Below, in pieces: positions 41,496 through 49,643 of a DNA stretch of 64,000 nucleotides. How positions within the stretch are numbered: the stretch's first letter is position 1; every line of letters starts with the position of its first letter. Under the pieces are notes generated by a model. It was not told the origin of the DNA, did not search any database, and was given only the letters and a program-made list of their open reading frames with translations. The position numbers and the translations under genes are program-made. Source of the DNA: Anaerolineae bacterium (GTDB lineage Bacteria; Chloroflexota; Anaerolineae; Aggregatilineales; Aggregatilineaceae); the NCBI GenBank assembly GCA_016926875.1, contig JAFGNU010000040.1:1-64000 (forward strand), in the 5' to 3' direction.

Positions 41496-42713
41496 TCATT
41501 GGTCTGCTTCAAACGCGGCCAATGTTTGTCCGGCTACCACTGCTGGATCATTCCCGTTAAGCGCTACCGCCTGAACGGCCTGGTCGAGCGCGGGTTGTAG
41601 CTGTGTGGCGAACACGGTATGCAGCGGCGCAGTCACTCCCCACGAGAGGGCGTGCCCCCATGCTTGACGCAGCGCGGTGTCGTCTAGCGCGGTGACGTTC
41701 ACCGGGGCGTGGTGGGTGTGCTCGAACCAGTAGCGCTGTGTGTCGGGTGAAATCAGAAAGATGAGGAATGATGCGGCGGATTCCAGTCCCTCGGTGGTGC
41801 TGTTGATATTCAGCATCGCCAGCCGGGGCGAGAGAAGCGCGCGCCAGGGATTGGGTGGCAGGTCAGGCAGGCGCCCGATCCCCAGGTTGTCACCCAGCGC
41901 AGATCGGAGCGCGGGCAAATCTTCTGAGGAGGCGATCAGCAACCCGGCGTCACCCTGCAAAAACGCCGCCTGGTCCGTCGAAAACACAACGCCCGGACTC
42001 GCTGCCAACGCTTGTACGTCGCTCAAGTAGTCTTGCAGGGTGGGCAAGGCGATGAGCAGCCGTCCGCTGCTGTTGATTAGCTGCCGGTCGTGTATAAAAT
42101 AGAGCGCGGACGTGGCAAAAAACGTCGGCGGGATCACCATCCCGGCGGATTCCGCCTCGGTGAGCAGGTCTTCGTACGCTTCGGGCGGGGTCGAAACCAG
42201 ATCACGATTGGTGTAGAGCACGGCGAACTCGGCGCTGTAGGCCACGCCGTAAGGGATGCCATCGAAAGATGCCGCGTAGGCGATGGGTTCGGTAACGTAC
42301 TCGGTTATCTGGTCGAAACTGTCCGGGCCGATCAACTGGAGCAGTCCCTCTGATGCCAGATCGTGCAGCCACTCCGACGGCCCGAACAACACATCCGGCC
42401 CGGCCCCGGCGATGACAGCCGCCCGGTATTCGGCCTGAAGCACCGATTCTTCGAAGAACTTAAGCTGGACGTCGGTGTCTGGGTGTGCTGCTTCATATTT
42501 CAGGCGGATATGTTCCAGGGCTTCGCGTTCTGCGCCGCTAAAGGGGTGCCAGACAAATAACGGTTGGGGTGTGGCGGCAGGCGGCGGCGCTTGATCGACG
42601 GAGGCGACAGGGCTGGGCTGCGGCGGCTCGTCACTGGTTTCGGCACAGGCGGACAGAATCACAACCACGCTAAGCAGACAGATCAAAACCCGCATCAGGT
42701 TCAGGCGTCGCAT
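41496..42713 (-). CDS. ABC-transporter extracellular solute-binding lipoprotein
   Basis: A 405-residue lipoprotein of the sugar-binding (family 1) type. The signal ends in VILSAC (lipobox, Cys22). A Pro-rich linker is followed by a two-lobe binding fold (WHPFSGAEREALEHI, AGAGPDVLFGPSEWL, VTEPIAYAASFDGIPYGVAY). The probable ligand is a sugar or oligosaccharide. GGAG lies nine bases before the ATG. No permease genes are adjacent; the MalK-type ATPase at 49.6 kb is the only candidate energiser in the window. Confidence 0.85.
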   Translation of the reverse strand: MRRLNLMRVLICLLSVVVILSACAETSDEPPQPSPVASVDQAPPPAATPQPLFVWHPFSGAEREALEHIRLKYEAAHPDTDVQLKFFEESVLQAEYRAAVIAGAGPDVLFGPSEWLHDLASEGLLQLIGPDSFDQITEYVTEPIAYAASFDGIPYGVAYSAEFAVLYTNRDLVSTPPEAYEDLLTEAESAGMVIPPTFFATSALYFIHDRQLINSSGRLLIALPTLQDYLSDVQALAASPGVVFSTDQAAFLQGDAGLLIASSEDLPALRSALGDNLGIGRLPDLPPNPWRALLSPRLAMLNINSTTEGLESAASFLIFLISPDTQRYWFEHTHHAPVNVTALDDTALRQAWGHALSWGVTAPLHTVFATQLQPALDQAVQAVALNGNDPAVVAGQTLAAFEADQ

Positions 42714-42800
42714 GGGTTTCTCCAGCGGTAGGGATGAACGACTGTGCCTATTCTAGCACGTTTTTTATGTACGTTGGTGGGGGATGTGGTAGGCGTTCAG

Positions 42801-42806
42801 TATAAT
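42801..42806 (+). promoter_or_regulatory. -10 element for the GNAT-GT4 operon
   Basis: CAGTATAATTGG lies about 50 bp before the GTG start. The nearest TTGGTG is 21 bp upstream, too far for a good -35. Confidence 0.4.
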
Positions 42807-42856
42807 TGGTTTGCGCAGTACAAGGACTGGGTTGGCGTCATGAGGGGAGCGGCGAG

Positions 42857-43882
42857 GTGAAGGTTAGGCTGTATACGGGTGACAACCTGTTTGTAGAATT
42901 GTGCGAAGAATGGGGCGATCTGCTGGCAGATAGCGCTGCCGATTGTGTGTTCATGACCTGTGCGTGGCAGTCTGCCTGGTGGAAAGCATACCAGCCGGGG
43001 CAGGTTTGGGCACCGGTTGTGCATGGCGACGATGGGCGGCTGCATGGTATCGCACCGTGGTTTCGGGCCGTCGAGGATGATGGAACGCGGACTATATACC
43101 CGGTCGGGTGCGTGGACGTGACGGATTACCTGGACATGATCGCGCGGCGCGGGCACGAAGACGCGGTTTTTGCAGCACTGGCGGACTTCCTGGCCGAACA
43201 CGCAGACGAGTTCGACAACATGCGGTTGTGCAATATCCCGCAGGACTCGCCAGGGCTGGCGCTGCTGCCCGGCCTGCTTGCAGACCGGGGCTTCTCAGTA
43301 TCCGTTGACATAGAGGACGTGTGCCCGGTGGTAACACTGCCGGAGCGCTGGGAAGATTATGTCGCCGGGCTGGATAAAAAGCGCCGCCACGAACTGCGCC
43401 GCAAACTACGCCGGGCGCAGGGAGCCGGTTCGGCTGTGGATTGGTACATTGTCGGGCCGGACCACAACCTGGAGGACGAGCTTGATCGCTTCCTGCGCCT
43501 GATGGCTGCCAGCAGCGAAGAAAAAGCGCTGTTTTTGCAGCACCCGGTTAATGAAGCATTCTTCCGCGCGGTTGTGCCGCAGGCGGCGGAGCAGGGCTGG
43601 CTGCAACTGGCATTCCTGACGGTGAACGGCGAGGCGGCGGCGTCATATCTGAATTTCACATACGGTGACCGGGTGATGGTCTACAACTCCGGGCACGACC
43701 CGGCGCAGCACGGGCGCTTGAGTCCGGGCATCGTCTTGGTGGCCCGGCTGATCGAGCACGCCATCGCGCAGCGGCGGGCGGTATTCGACTTCCTGCGTGG
43801 CGACGAGCCGTACAAGTACGACCTGGGCGGGCAGGATACCCATGTGTACCGGCTGACCGTCCAGGCCGGGGCAGGGAGGTAG
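42857..43882 (+). CDS. GNAT acetyltransferase, BioF2/CelD type
   Basis: A 341-residue protein of the type often found with polysaccharide synthesis. The C-terminal half contains the GNAT-like fold (PERWEDYVAGLDKKRRHELRRKLRRA, LAFLTVNGEAAASYLNFTYGDRVMVYNSGHD, VFDFLRGDEPYKYDLGG). Likely acyl-CoA or aminoacyl donor, unknown acceptor. The GTG at 42857 replaces the track ATG because GGGGAG lies eight bases upstream. Four bases separate its stop from the GT4 gene, so the two form an operon. Confidence 0.78.
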   Translation: MKVRLYTGDNLFVELCEEWGDLLADSAADCVFMTCAWQSAWWKAYQPGQVWAPVVHGDDGRLHGIAPWFRAVEDDGTRTIYPVGCVDVTDYLDMIARRGHEDAVFAALADFLAEHADEFDNMRLCNIPQDSPGLALLPGLLADRGFSVSVDIEDVCPVVTLPERWEDYVAGLDKKRRHELRRKLRRAQGAGSAVDWYIVGPDHNLEDELDRFLRLMAASSEEKALFLQHPVNEAFFRAVVPQAAEQGWLQLAFLTVNGEAAASYLNFTYGDRVMVYNSGHDPAQHGRLSPGIVLVARLIEHAIAQRRAVFDFLRGDEPYKYDLGGQDTHVYRLTVQAGAGR

Positions 43883-43886
43883 CGCG

Positions 43887-45158
43887 ATGTCCATTCGGCG
43901 CGTGGCAATGTTGAGCGTGCATACCTGTCCGCTGGCGACACTGGGCGGCAAAAAAACGGGCGGGATGAACGTCTATGTGCGCGACGTGGGGCGCGAACTG
44001 GGGCGGCGCGGGATCGAAGTGGACGTGTTCACGCGCAGCGAAAACCCGGCTGTCTCCCATGTGACGGCATTGGGCGACAAGGCGCGGGTGGTGCATGTGC
44101 CCGCTGGTCCGGAATCACACGTCGGCCCTGCCGAGATTTACCCGTACCTGCCGCAGTTTGTGGACGGCGTGCGCCGGTTTGCGGCGGAAAGCGGCCTGCA
44201 TTATGACGTGATCTTCAGCCATTACTGGTTAAGCGGCTGGACAGCCCACGAACTGCGGGCGCGGTGGGGTGCGCCGGTGGTGCAGATGTTCCATACGTTG
44301 GGCCGCATGAAAAACCGCATCGCGCAGCAGGTGCACGACCGCGAAGGGGATATCCGCATTTTCACCGAAACGGATATCATGTCCTGGGCGGACCGGCTGG
44401 TTGCGGCCACTCCGGCAGAGCGCGCGCAGATGTTGTGGCTGTACCGCGCCGACCGCCGCAAGATCGATATTGTGCCGCCGGGCGTAGACCTGGAACGCTT
44501 CCGGCCTTTGCCGCCGGATGATGCCAAGGGTCATATCGGCGTGCCCGGGCATCACCGGATGCTGTTGTTTGTCGGGCGGATCGAGCCGCTCAAAGGCGTG
44601 GATACGCTGCTGCGGGCGGTCGCCATCCTGCGCGATCAAAATCCGACACTGCTTGAAGACCTGTGTGTCTGTGTGATCGGTGGTGATCCAGAGGACGAAC
44701 CGCCGGATGCCGAGATGGTGCGGCTGCAAAGCCTGCGCGAAGAGTTAAACCTGCGTGACCGGGTGACATTCCTGGGAGCACGCGACCAGGATATGCTGCA
44801 CTATTACTACAGCGCGGCTGAGATGTTGATCATGCCGTCCGATTATGAAAGCTTCGGCATGGTGGCGTTAGAGGCGATGGCGTGCGGTACGCCCGTGATC
44901 GCGTCCGAGGTGGGCGGGCTGGCGTTCCTGGTGCAGGACGGCGAAACCGGCTTTCATGTCCCTAACCAGGAACCGGAAGCGCTGGCCGACCGGATTCGTA
45001 TCATTCTGAGCGAGCCTGGCAAGCGTGCGCAGATGGGCGCCGCCGCCCACCAACTGGCACAGGAGTACGGCTGGCCTCAGATCGTGGACCGGCTGCTGGA
45101 TGTGTTTGAACGTGCAAAGCGGAAAAATGCAGGCATCACGGCTGTGATGATCGAGTGA
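43887..45158 (+). CDS. GT4-family glycosyltransferase (MshA/sucrose-synthase-like)
   Basis: A 423-residue GT-B enzyme. The N-terminal half has TGGMNVYVRDVGRELGRRG (nucleotide-sugar loop) and VIFSHYWLSGW. The C-terminal half has LLFVGRIEPLKGVDTLL and the E-x7-E region PSDYESFGMVALEAMACGTPVIAS. The best resemblance is to D-inositol-3-phosphate glycosyltransferases (MshA) and related sucrose-phosphate synthases. GGGAGG precedes the ATG. A role in low-molecular-weight thiol or glycolipid synthesis is possible but not shown. Confidence 0.85.
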   Translation: MSIRRVAMLSVHTCPLATLGGKKTGGMNVYVRDVGRELGRRGIEVDVFTRSENPAVSHVTALGDKARVVHVPAGPESHVGPAEIYPYLPQFVDGVRRFAAESGLHYDVIFSHYWLSGWTAHELRARWGAPVVQMFHTLGRMKNRIAQQVHDREGDIRIFTETDIMSWADRLVAATPAERAQMLWLYRADRRKIDIVPPGVDLERFRPLPPDDAKGHIGVPGHHRMLLFVGRIEPLKGVDTLLRAVAILRDQNPTLLEDLCVCVIGGDPEDEPPDAEMVRLQSLREELNLRDRVTFLGARDQDMLHYYYSAAEMLIMPSDYESFGMVALEAMACGTPVIASEVGGLAFLVQDGETGFHVPNQEPEALADRIRIILSEPGKRAQMGAAAHQLAQEYGWPQIVDRLLDVFERAKRKNAGITAVMIE

Positions 45159-45189
45159 TACCTGATCACATCTCGCGTGAGGGACCCGG

Positions 45190-45507
45190 TCAGCCGCCGT
45201 AAGAATCCACCGTGTTGATCGCTTCCGCCGAAATATACGGCGCTTTGTCTTCGAGCGCCAGCGCTTCATCCTCGCTGATCGTGGTTTGTCCCCGGTGATA
45301 TAGCACGCTGTTAAACGTGTCGAACTGGTAGCGCCGGTTCACCCAGCCGTAGCGTGGATGGTAAAACACCACGTCAAATTGCAGCAGGTCCTTCTCATCG
45401 ATAAACACCTCATCTACCAGCCAGACCGGCGCGTATTGTTCCAGGTGCGGGCGGGCTTTCTCGTCCCGGCGCTGGCGCATGATCTTTCGCTTTTGTCTCG
45501 TGTTCAT
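45190..45507 (-). CDS. Hypothetical protein
   Basis: A 105-residue protein with a very basic N-terminus (MNTRQKRKIMRQRRDEKAR) and a mixed alpha/beta middle (VWLVDEVFIDEKDLLQFDVVFYHPRYGW). No signal peptide, membrane segment or family is recognised. The start is moved to ATG 45507, which has GAGGA five bases upstream. Confidence 0.6.
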   Translation of the reverse strand: MNTRQKRKIMRQRRDEKARPHLEQYAPVWLVDEVFIDEKDLLQFDVVFYHPRYGWVNRRYQFDTFNSVLYHRGQTTISEDEALALEDKAPYISAEAINTVDSYGG

Positions 45508-45634
45508 CGAATCCTCGCTGCTATGTCCCGGCTTACACGATACGGTTGGTGCCTGATGAGATTGTATTGCATCATGCCTGATTCGGGTAATACGGTAGCG
45601 TAGAAGCTGCCCGGCTGATTCTGGCATGTTGCAC

Positions 45635-45640
45635 TATAAT
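45635..45640 (+). promoter_or_regulatory. -10 element for the TIM-barrel-like gene
   Basis: CACTATAATGCGG lies about 48 bp before the ATG. No clear -35. Confidence 0.4.
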
Positions 45641-45687
45641 GCGGGTACGTGTCCGAGGGTGAACGTTAGCGTTGGTCAGGATGAGGC

Positions 45688-47598
45688 ATGGTGTCACAGT
45701 TCAAGATCGGGGAGTATCGGGCGATTTCATTGTGGGGCGCGCGGGGTACGCGCCAACTACTGCGGTTGAAGCACCCCGGTATGGGGGTAGATGATCGCAC
45801 GTATGACATGGCGTATACCGAGGAGGGAGCCGAGCGCGTGCGGGCGATGGGGTTTAACTGCGTGTACCTGATGTGCAGTTGGGGCTTCCCGCCTGAAACG
45901 GAAGAAATGGACTGGGAGGTCTTCCGGCGTGCCGTGCGCCTGTATCACGAGGCAGGTATCCAGGTGGTTGGTGGGGTGCAGGTATCAAGCTGCATGGCGC
46001 AGGGCCCCTACCGTGAGAAAGACTGGTACGCGCTTGATCCGTGGGGCAGGCGGATTCCCTGCTACCGGGAATGCTACTATACGTGCTGGAACAGCCCGGA
46101 CTGGCTGGAAGACGTCAAGAAGCGCATTTGCGTAGTCATCGAGGCTAAAGCAGACGGCGTGTTTTTTGGCGAGCCGTGGATGGGCGGCGTGCCGTTGGAC
46201 GTGGGGCGCGGGCTGCTGGGCGTAGCAGGCTGTCATGATGCGCGCTGCCGGGCGGCATATGCCGAGGAAACAGGCGGTTTGGCGCTTCCGGCGGGTATAC
46301 ATCCTCGTGGGCGCCGCGTGCAGGCGTATTTGCAGTGGCGCGCCAGTCTGATAGCACGCCGCTTGCAGGAGTGGGCCAGCTATGCGCAGGAATTGAATCC
46401 CGCGATTGTGATCACGGTCGAGGGCTGCGAACCGGACTGCCGCAACCCGTTTGTACAGGTTGGGCACGAACTGGCAGAACCGGCGGATACCTACGAGCCG
46501 CGATTGCTGGCGTGCGACCTGCCGCGCGCCGAGTCGGCAGGGTATCTTGTCCAGAATGCAGCGGCGCTGGACGGCGCGTTGTCGGGGCCGGATGGCGCGG
46601 CAGCGCTGAGCCATGTCGGTCCCCGGCAGGCAGATACCGGCACGTTTTGGTCGGGGCATCACTTCCAGGTGGCGATGGCCGAAGCCTGCGCGCTGGAGGT
46701 GCCTCCCGTGATCGATGGCAATGGGTTTGTCTACCGGCGCAGCTTGACGCTACTGATCCATAAACAATACAAGCGGCAGCAAGAAGCTATCGGCCAGATG
46801 AACGCCTGGCTGGAACAGCATGCCGGGTGGCTAAACAACCGCACGAATGCCAGCCCGCTGGCTGTGTTGTATCCACAGGAGGCGCTGCGAACGGACTGGA
46901 ACGCCGTTGCTCCTGTGTTTTGGGGCGCGTGCCAGACGATCATCGCGCACGGGCTGCCGTTTCGTGTCGTGGGGCAGGGGAGTTGGGACGATGTCACAAC
47001 ACTAGTCGTGCCGCCCGGCCAGGTATCGTGGCTGGATCAGCGACTGGAACGCTTTGTAGAACAGGGTGGACGCGTGATCGCATTGCAGCGGGCACGTACC
47101 GGCATGAGTGGCCGCCCGTTGTGGACAGGTTATCGCCCGCCCAGGCCATCATGGCTGCACTGGCCGTTGGTGCGCCGGATTTCAAACCGGCTGGGGGCGA
47201 AAATATGGCGTCTGCGTCATGCCGGGCGGCTGATACGCTTTTGGGCGAACCGGCTGCGCAGGCCGGATCGCGCGCCTGTTAACAAGTTGTTCGCGCTGCC
47301 ACCGGACGAGTTACAGCGCGAACTGCTGGAGGCGGTGGAGACAGGCTCGTTCCCACGCGTAACGGGCGGTGTTCTGTTTAGCCTGTGGCGCGAACCCGAC
47401 GGCGTTGAGCAGTGGCATCTGGTCAACTACCAGGACAAGGCCGTGCGGGCCACGCTGCACGCGCCGGAATTTGTCAGCGGATGGGTCTATGCACCGGGCG
47501 AAGAAGAAGCCGTCAAGGTGTTTGGCAATGATGTAATCGTCACGGTCGACGCGTACAAGGTGCTGCGCCTGCGGCATCAGATGGGGAGCCAAGAGTGA
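45688..47598 (+). CDS. Large hypothetical protein, glycosidase-like TIM barrel
   Basis: A 636-residue soluble protein with no signal peptide. The first 350 residues look like a TIM barrel: ERVRAMGFNCVYLMCSWG, GIQVVGGVQV, ADGVFFGEPWMGG (a Glu at an acid/base-like position) and AIVITVEGCEPD. The pattern recalls beta-galactosidase or amylase-like enzymes but no family is certain. Residues about 360-470 resemble a trimerisation/Rossmann-like domain (LAVLYPQEALRTDWNAVAPV, IAHGLPFRVVGQG). A C-terminal beta-rich part ends at VFGNDVIVTVDAYKVLRLRHQ. Residues 110-160 are unusually rich in Cys/Trp/Tyr. Confidence 0.65.
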   Translation: MVSQFKIGEYRAISLWGARGTRQLLRLKHPGMGVDDRTYDMAYTEEGAERVRAMGFNCVYLMCSWGFPPETEEMDWEVFRRAVRLYHEAGIQVVGGVQVSSCMAQGPYREKDWYALDPWGRRIPCYRECYYTCWNSPDWLEDVKKRICVVIEAKADGVFFGEPWMGGVPLDVGRGLLGVAGCHDARCRAAYAEETGGLALPAGIHPRGRRVQAYLQWRASLIARRLQEWASYAQELNPAIVITVEGCEPDCRNPFVQVGHELAEPADTYEPRLLACDLPRAESAGYLVQNAAALDGALSGPDGAAALSHVGPRQADTGTFWSGHHFQVAMAEACALEVPPVIDGNGFVYRRSLTLLIHKQYKRQQEAIGQMNAWLEQHAGWLNNRTNASPLAVLYPQEALRTDWNAVAPVFWGACQTIIAHGLPFRVVGQGSWDDVTTLVVPPGQVSWLDQRLERFVEQGGRVIALQRARTGMSGRPLWTGYRPPRPSWLHWPLVRRISNRLGAKIWRLRHAGRLIRFWANRLRRPDRAPVNKLFALPPDELQRELLEAVETGSFPRVTGGVLFSLWREPDGVEQWHLVNYQDKAVRATLHAPEFVSGWVYAPGEEEAVKVFGNDVIVTVDAYKVLRLRHQMGSQE

Positions 47599-47645
47599 TT
47601 TTGTGCTCTATAGCCATATGGATTGCCGCTGCTTCGTAGCATAAT

Positions 47646-47705
47646 TGCAGCCGTTGGCAGGTAGCCTGACACGAGGGTCAGGCCCGGAAAACCGACCAAC
47701 GCATT
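47646..47705 (+). other. Structured leader candidate upstream of purH
   Basis: CGTTGG and CCAACG enclose GCCTGAC-ACGAGG-GTCAGGC and a short CGGAAAACCG turn, about 40-90 bases before purH. The fold resembles a small aptamer, but no known riboswitch consensus was matched. Confidence 0.35.
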
Positions 47706-47741
47706 TATATTTTGAATTAACAGACGAAAGCAGAGGGCAAC

Positions 47742-49289
47742 ATGCCACGCGCCATTTTGAGCGTCTATGATAAAAGCGGGCTGGAAGAATTCGCGCAGGG
47801 TCTGGTTGAACTGGGCTGGGACCTGGTCGCCAGCGGCGGGACCGCCCGCGTGCTGGAAGCGGCGGAGTTACAGGTTACGCCGGTTGAACGGCTGACGCAG
47901 TTTCCAGAGATGCTGGGCGGGCGTGTAAAAACGCTGCACCCGGCCATCCACGCGGCGATCCTGGCGCGTGATGTCGAATCGGACCTGGAGATGCTGCACG
48001 AGCACAGTTTTGCGCCGATTGATATGGTCGTGTGCAATCTGTACCCGTTCCAGGCGACGGTGGCGCAGCCGGACGTGACGCTCGCAGAGGCGATAGAGCA
48101 GATCGACATCGGCGGGGTGACGCTGCTGCGCGCGGCGGCGAAAAATGTTGACCGTGTGACGGCGCTGGTCGACCCGGCAGATTACCCGGCTGTGCTGGCG
48201 CTGCTGCGTGGGGCAGGGCGTGTAGATGATGCCATGCGGCGGCGGCTGGCGATCAAAGCGTTCAGGATGACGCGCGATTACGATACGGCTATTCACGCCT
48301 ACCTGTCACGTGAGCTTAGGCCGGATGATACGCAGCCGCAAGAAGGCACACCCGCCGTGTTGTCATTAGGCTTAACGCGTATCCGGACGCTGCGCTATGG
48401 GGAGAACCCGCACCAGGCCGCCGGGTTATATGCAGCCAGCGCAGATAGCAGCCCGCTGGGCGGTGAGCAGTTGGGGGGCAAGGCGCTGTCGTATAACAAC
48501 CTGCTGGACCTGGACTCGGCCTGGCGTGCAGTCGAGGGATTTGATGAGCAGGCGGCGGTCGTGATCGTCAAGCACCTGACGCCGACCGGGATTGCAATTG
48601 GCACCAGCATTGCAGAGGCATTCCCGCTGGCGCTGGCATCCGACCCGGTGTCGGCTTTTGGCGGGGTGATTGCTGTAAATCGAACAGTGGACGAGGCGTT
48701 TGTCAAAGCGCTGGATACGTTGTTTGTCGAAGCAATCGCGGCCCCAGATTTTTCGCCAGCCGCCCAGGAAATGTTAGCGGAAAAGCGAAAAAACAGCCGC
48801 CTGCTCAAAATAGCGCCAGGCCAGCCGGACTCGATGCTGGAAGTGCGCAGCATCCGGCATGGCTTCCTGGTCCAAACGGTGGATATGGGCGATCCGGGGG
48901 GTACAAACTGGCGCGTGGTATCCGAGCGGTACCCGTCGGCGGATGAACTCAAGGCCATGCGCTTTGCCTGGAAAGCTGTGCAGTACGTCAGGAGCAACGC
49001 GATTGTGCTGGCCGTGCCCAATGCAACGGTAGGAATTGGTGGAGGGCTACCCAGCCGGGTGGACGCGGCGCGGCTGGCGGTTACCAAGGCGGGCGAACGC
49101 GCACAGGGAGCGGCTATGGCGTCCGATGCGTTTTTCCCATTTCCTGATGCGCTGGAAGTGGCGGCGCAGGCTGGTGTAACATGCGTGGTGCAGCCGGGCG
49201 GCTCGATCCGCGATCAGAAAGTGATCGATGCCGCAAACGCGGCTGATCTGTCCATGATTTTTACCGGGGTGCGTCATTTCAGGCATTAG
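47742..49289 (+). CDS. purH: Bifunctional AICAR transformylase/IMP cyclohydrolase PurH
   Basis: A 515-residue enzyme for the last two steps of IMP synthesis. The N-terminal IMP cyclohydrolase part covers about 1-195 (SVYDKSGLEEFAQGL, GGRVKTLHP, DIGGVTLLRAAAKN). The transformylase part follows, with RYGENPHQ and the active-site KHLTPTGIAIG (usually KHxNPCG, so the Asn and Cys here are replaced by Thr). AVPNATVGIGGG and the C-terminal SDAFFPFPD and QPGGSIRD are intact. Length is normal. It is monocistronic. Confidence 0.96.
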   Translation: MPRAILSVYDKSGLEEFAQGLVELGWDLVASGGTARVLEAAELQVTPVERLTQFPEMLGGRVKTLHPAIHAAILARDVESDLEMLHEHSFAPIDMVVCNLYPFQATVAQPDVTLAEAIEQIDIGGVTLLRAAAKNVDRVTALVDPADYPAVLALLRGAGRVDDAMRRRLAIKAFRMTRDYDTAIHAYLSRELRPDDTQPQEGTPAVLSLGLTRIRTLRYGENPHQAAGLYAASADSSPLGGEQLGGKALSYNNLLDLDSAWRAVEGFDEQAAVVIVKHLTPTGIAIGTSIAEAFPLALASDPVSAFGGVIAVNRTVDEAFVKALDTLFVEAIAAPDFSPAAQEMLAEKRKNSRLLKIAPGQPDSMLEVRSIRHGFLVQTVDMGDPGGTNWRVVSERYPSADELKAMRFAWKAVQYVRSNAIVLAVPNATVGIGGGLPSRVDAARLAVTKAGERAQGAAMASDAFFPFPDALEVAAQAGVTCVVQPGGSIRDQKVIDAANAADLSMIFTGVRHFRH

Positions 49290-49643
49290 CCTGTTGGCCC
49301 AAAGTGGGCGATCTGTGGTACGCTAAGGGCGCAGATCAGGCTTGATCTGGTGGAGAATTGTTGCCCTTAGTACGCGAAATACTTTGTAAAGGCACTTGTT
49401 GCCCCACTGCTGTTTTTTGTGTAGTATATTATGCACCATTTTTCCGGGGGCAATAACCCGTAACCGGGTGGACTTCCGTCAGTGAGCCTAGATCAGCGCT
49501 GGTGGCCTTGTTTTAGTAGAAATGCGCTCCGGGCCAAATCGCTATTGTTTGTAGCAAGACTGACAGGGGCAGGCTGCCTTTGAAATAAGTGCCACCCAAG
49601 TATTTAGTTTAGCCTAACATTTTTTCTACCTAGGAGGGAGTCC
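49290..49643 (+). other. Long intergenic region before the MalK-type gene
   Basis: This 354-bp gap holds a perfect palindrome CAGATCA-GGCT-TGATCTG (49332-49349), a GCCC/GGGC hairpin after purH and a weak promoter TTGCCC-17-TAGTAT (49399-49427). That would leave a leader of about 200 bases, but no coding frame or known RNA is recognised in it. Confidence 0.4.

Noticed and set aside
47646-47705. Known ZTP, THF or guanidine riboswitch before purH
   Set aside because: The base-paired core fits none of the consensus sequences I know, so it is kept only as a structured candidate.
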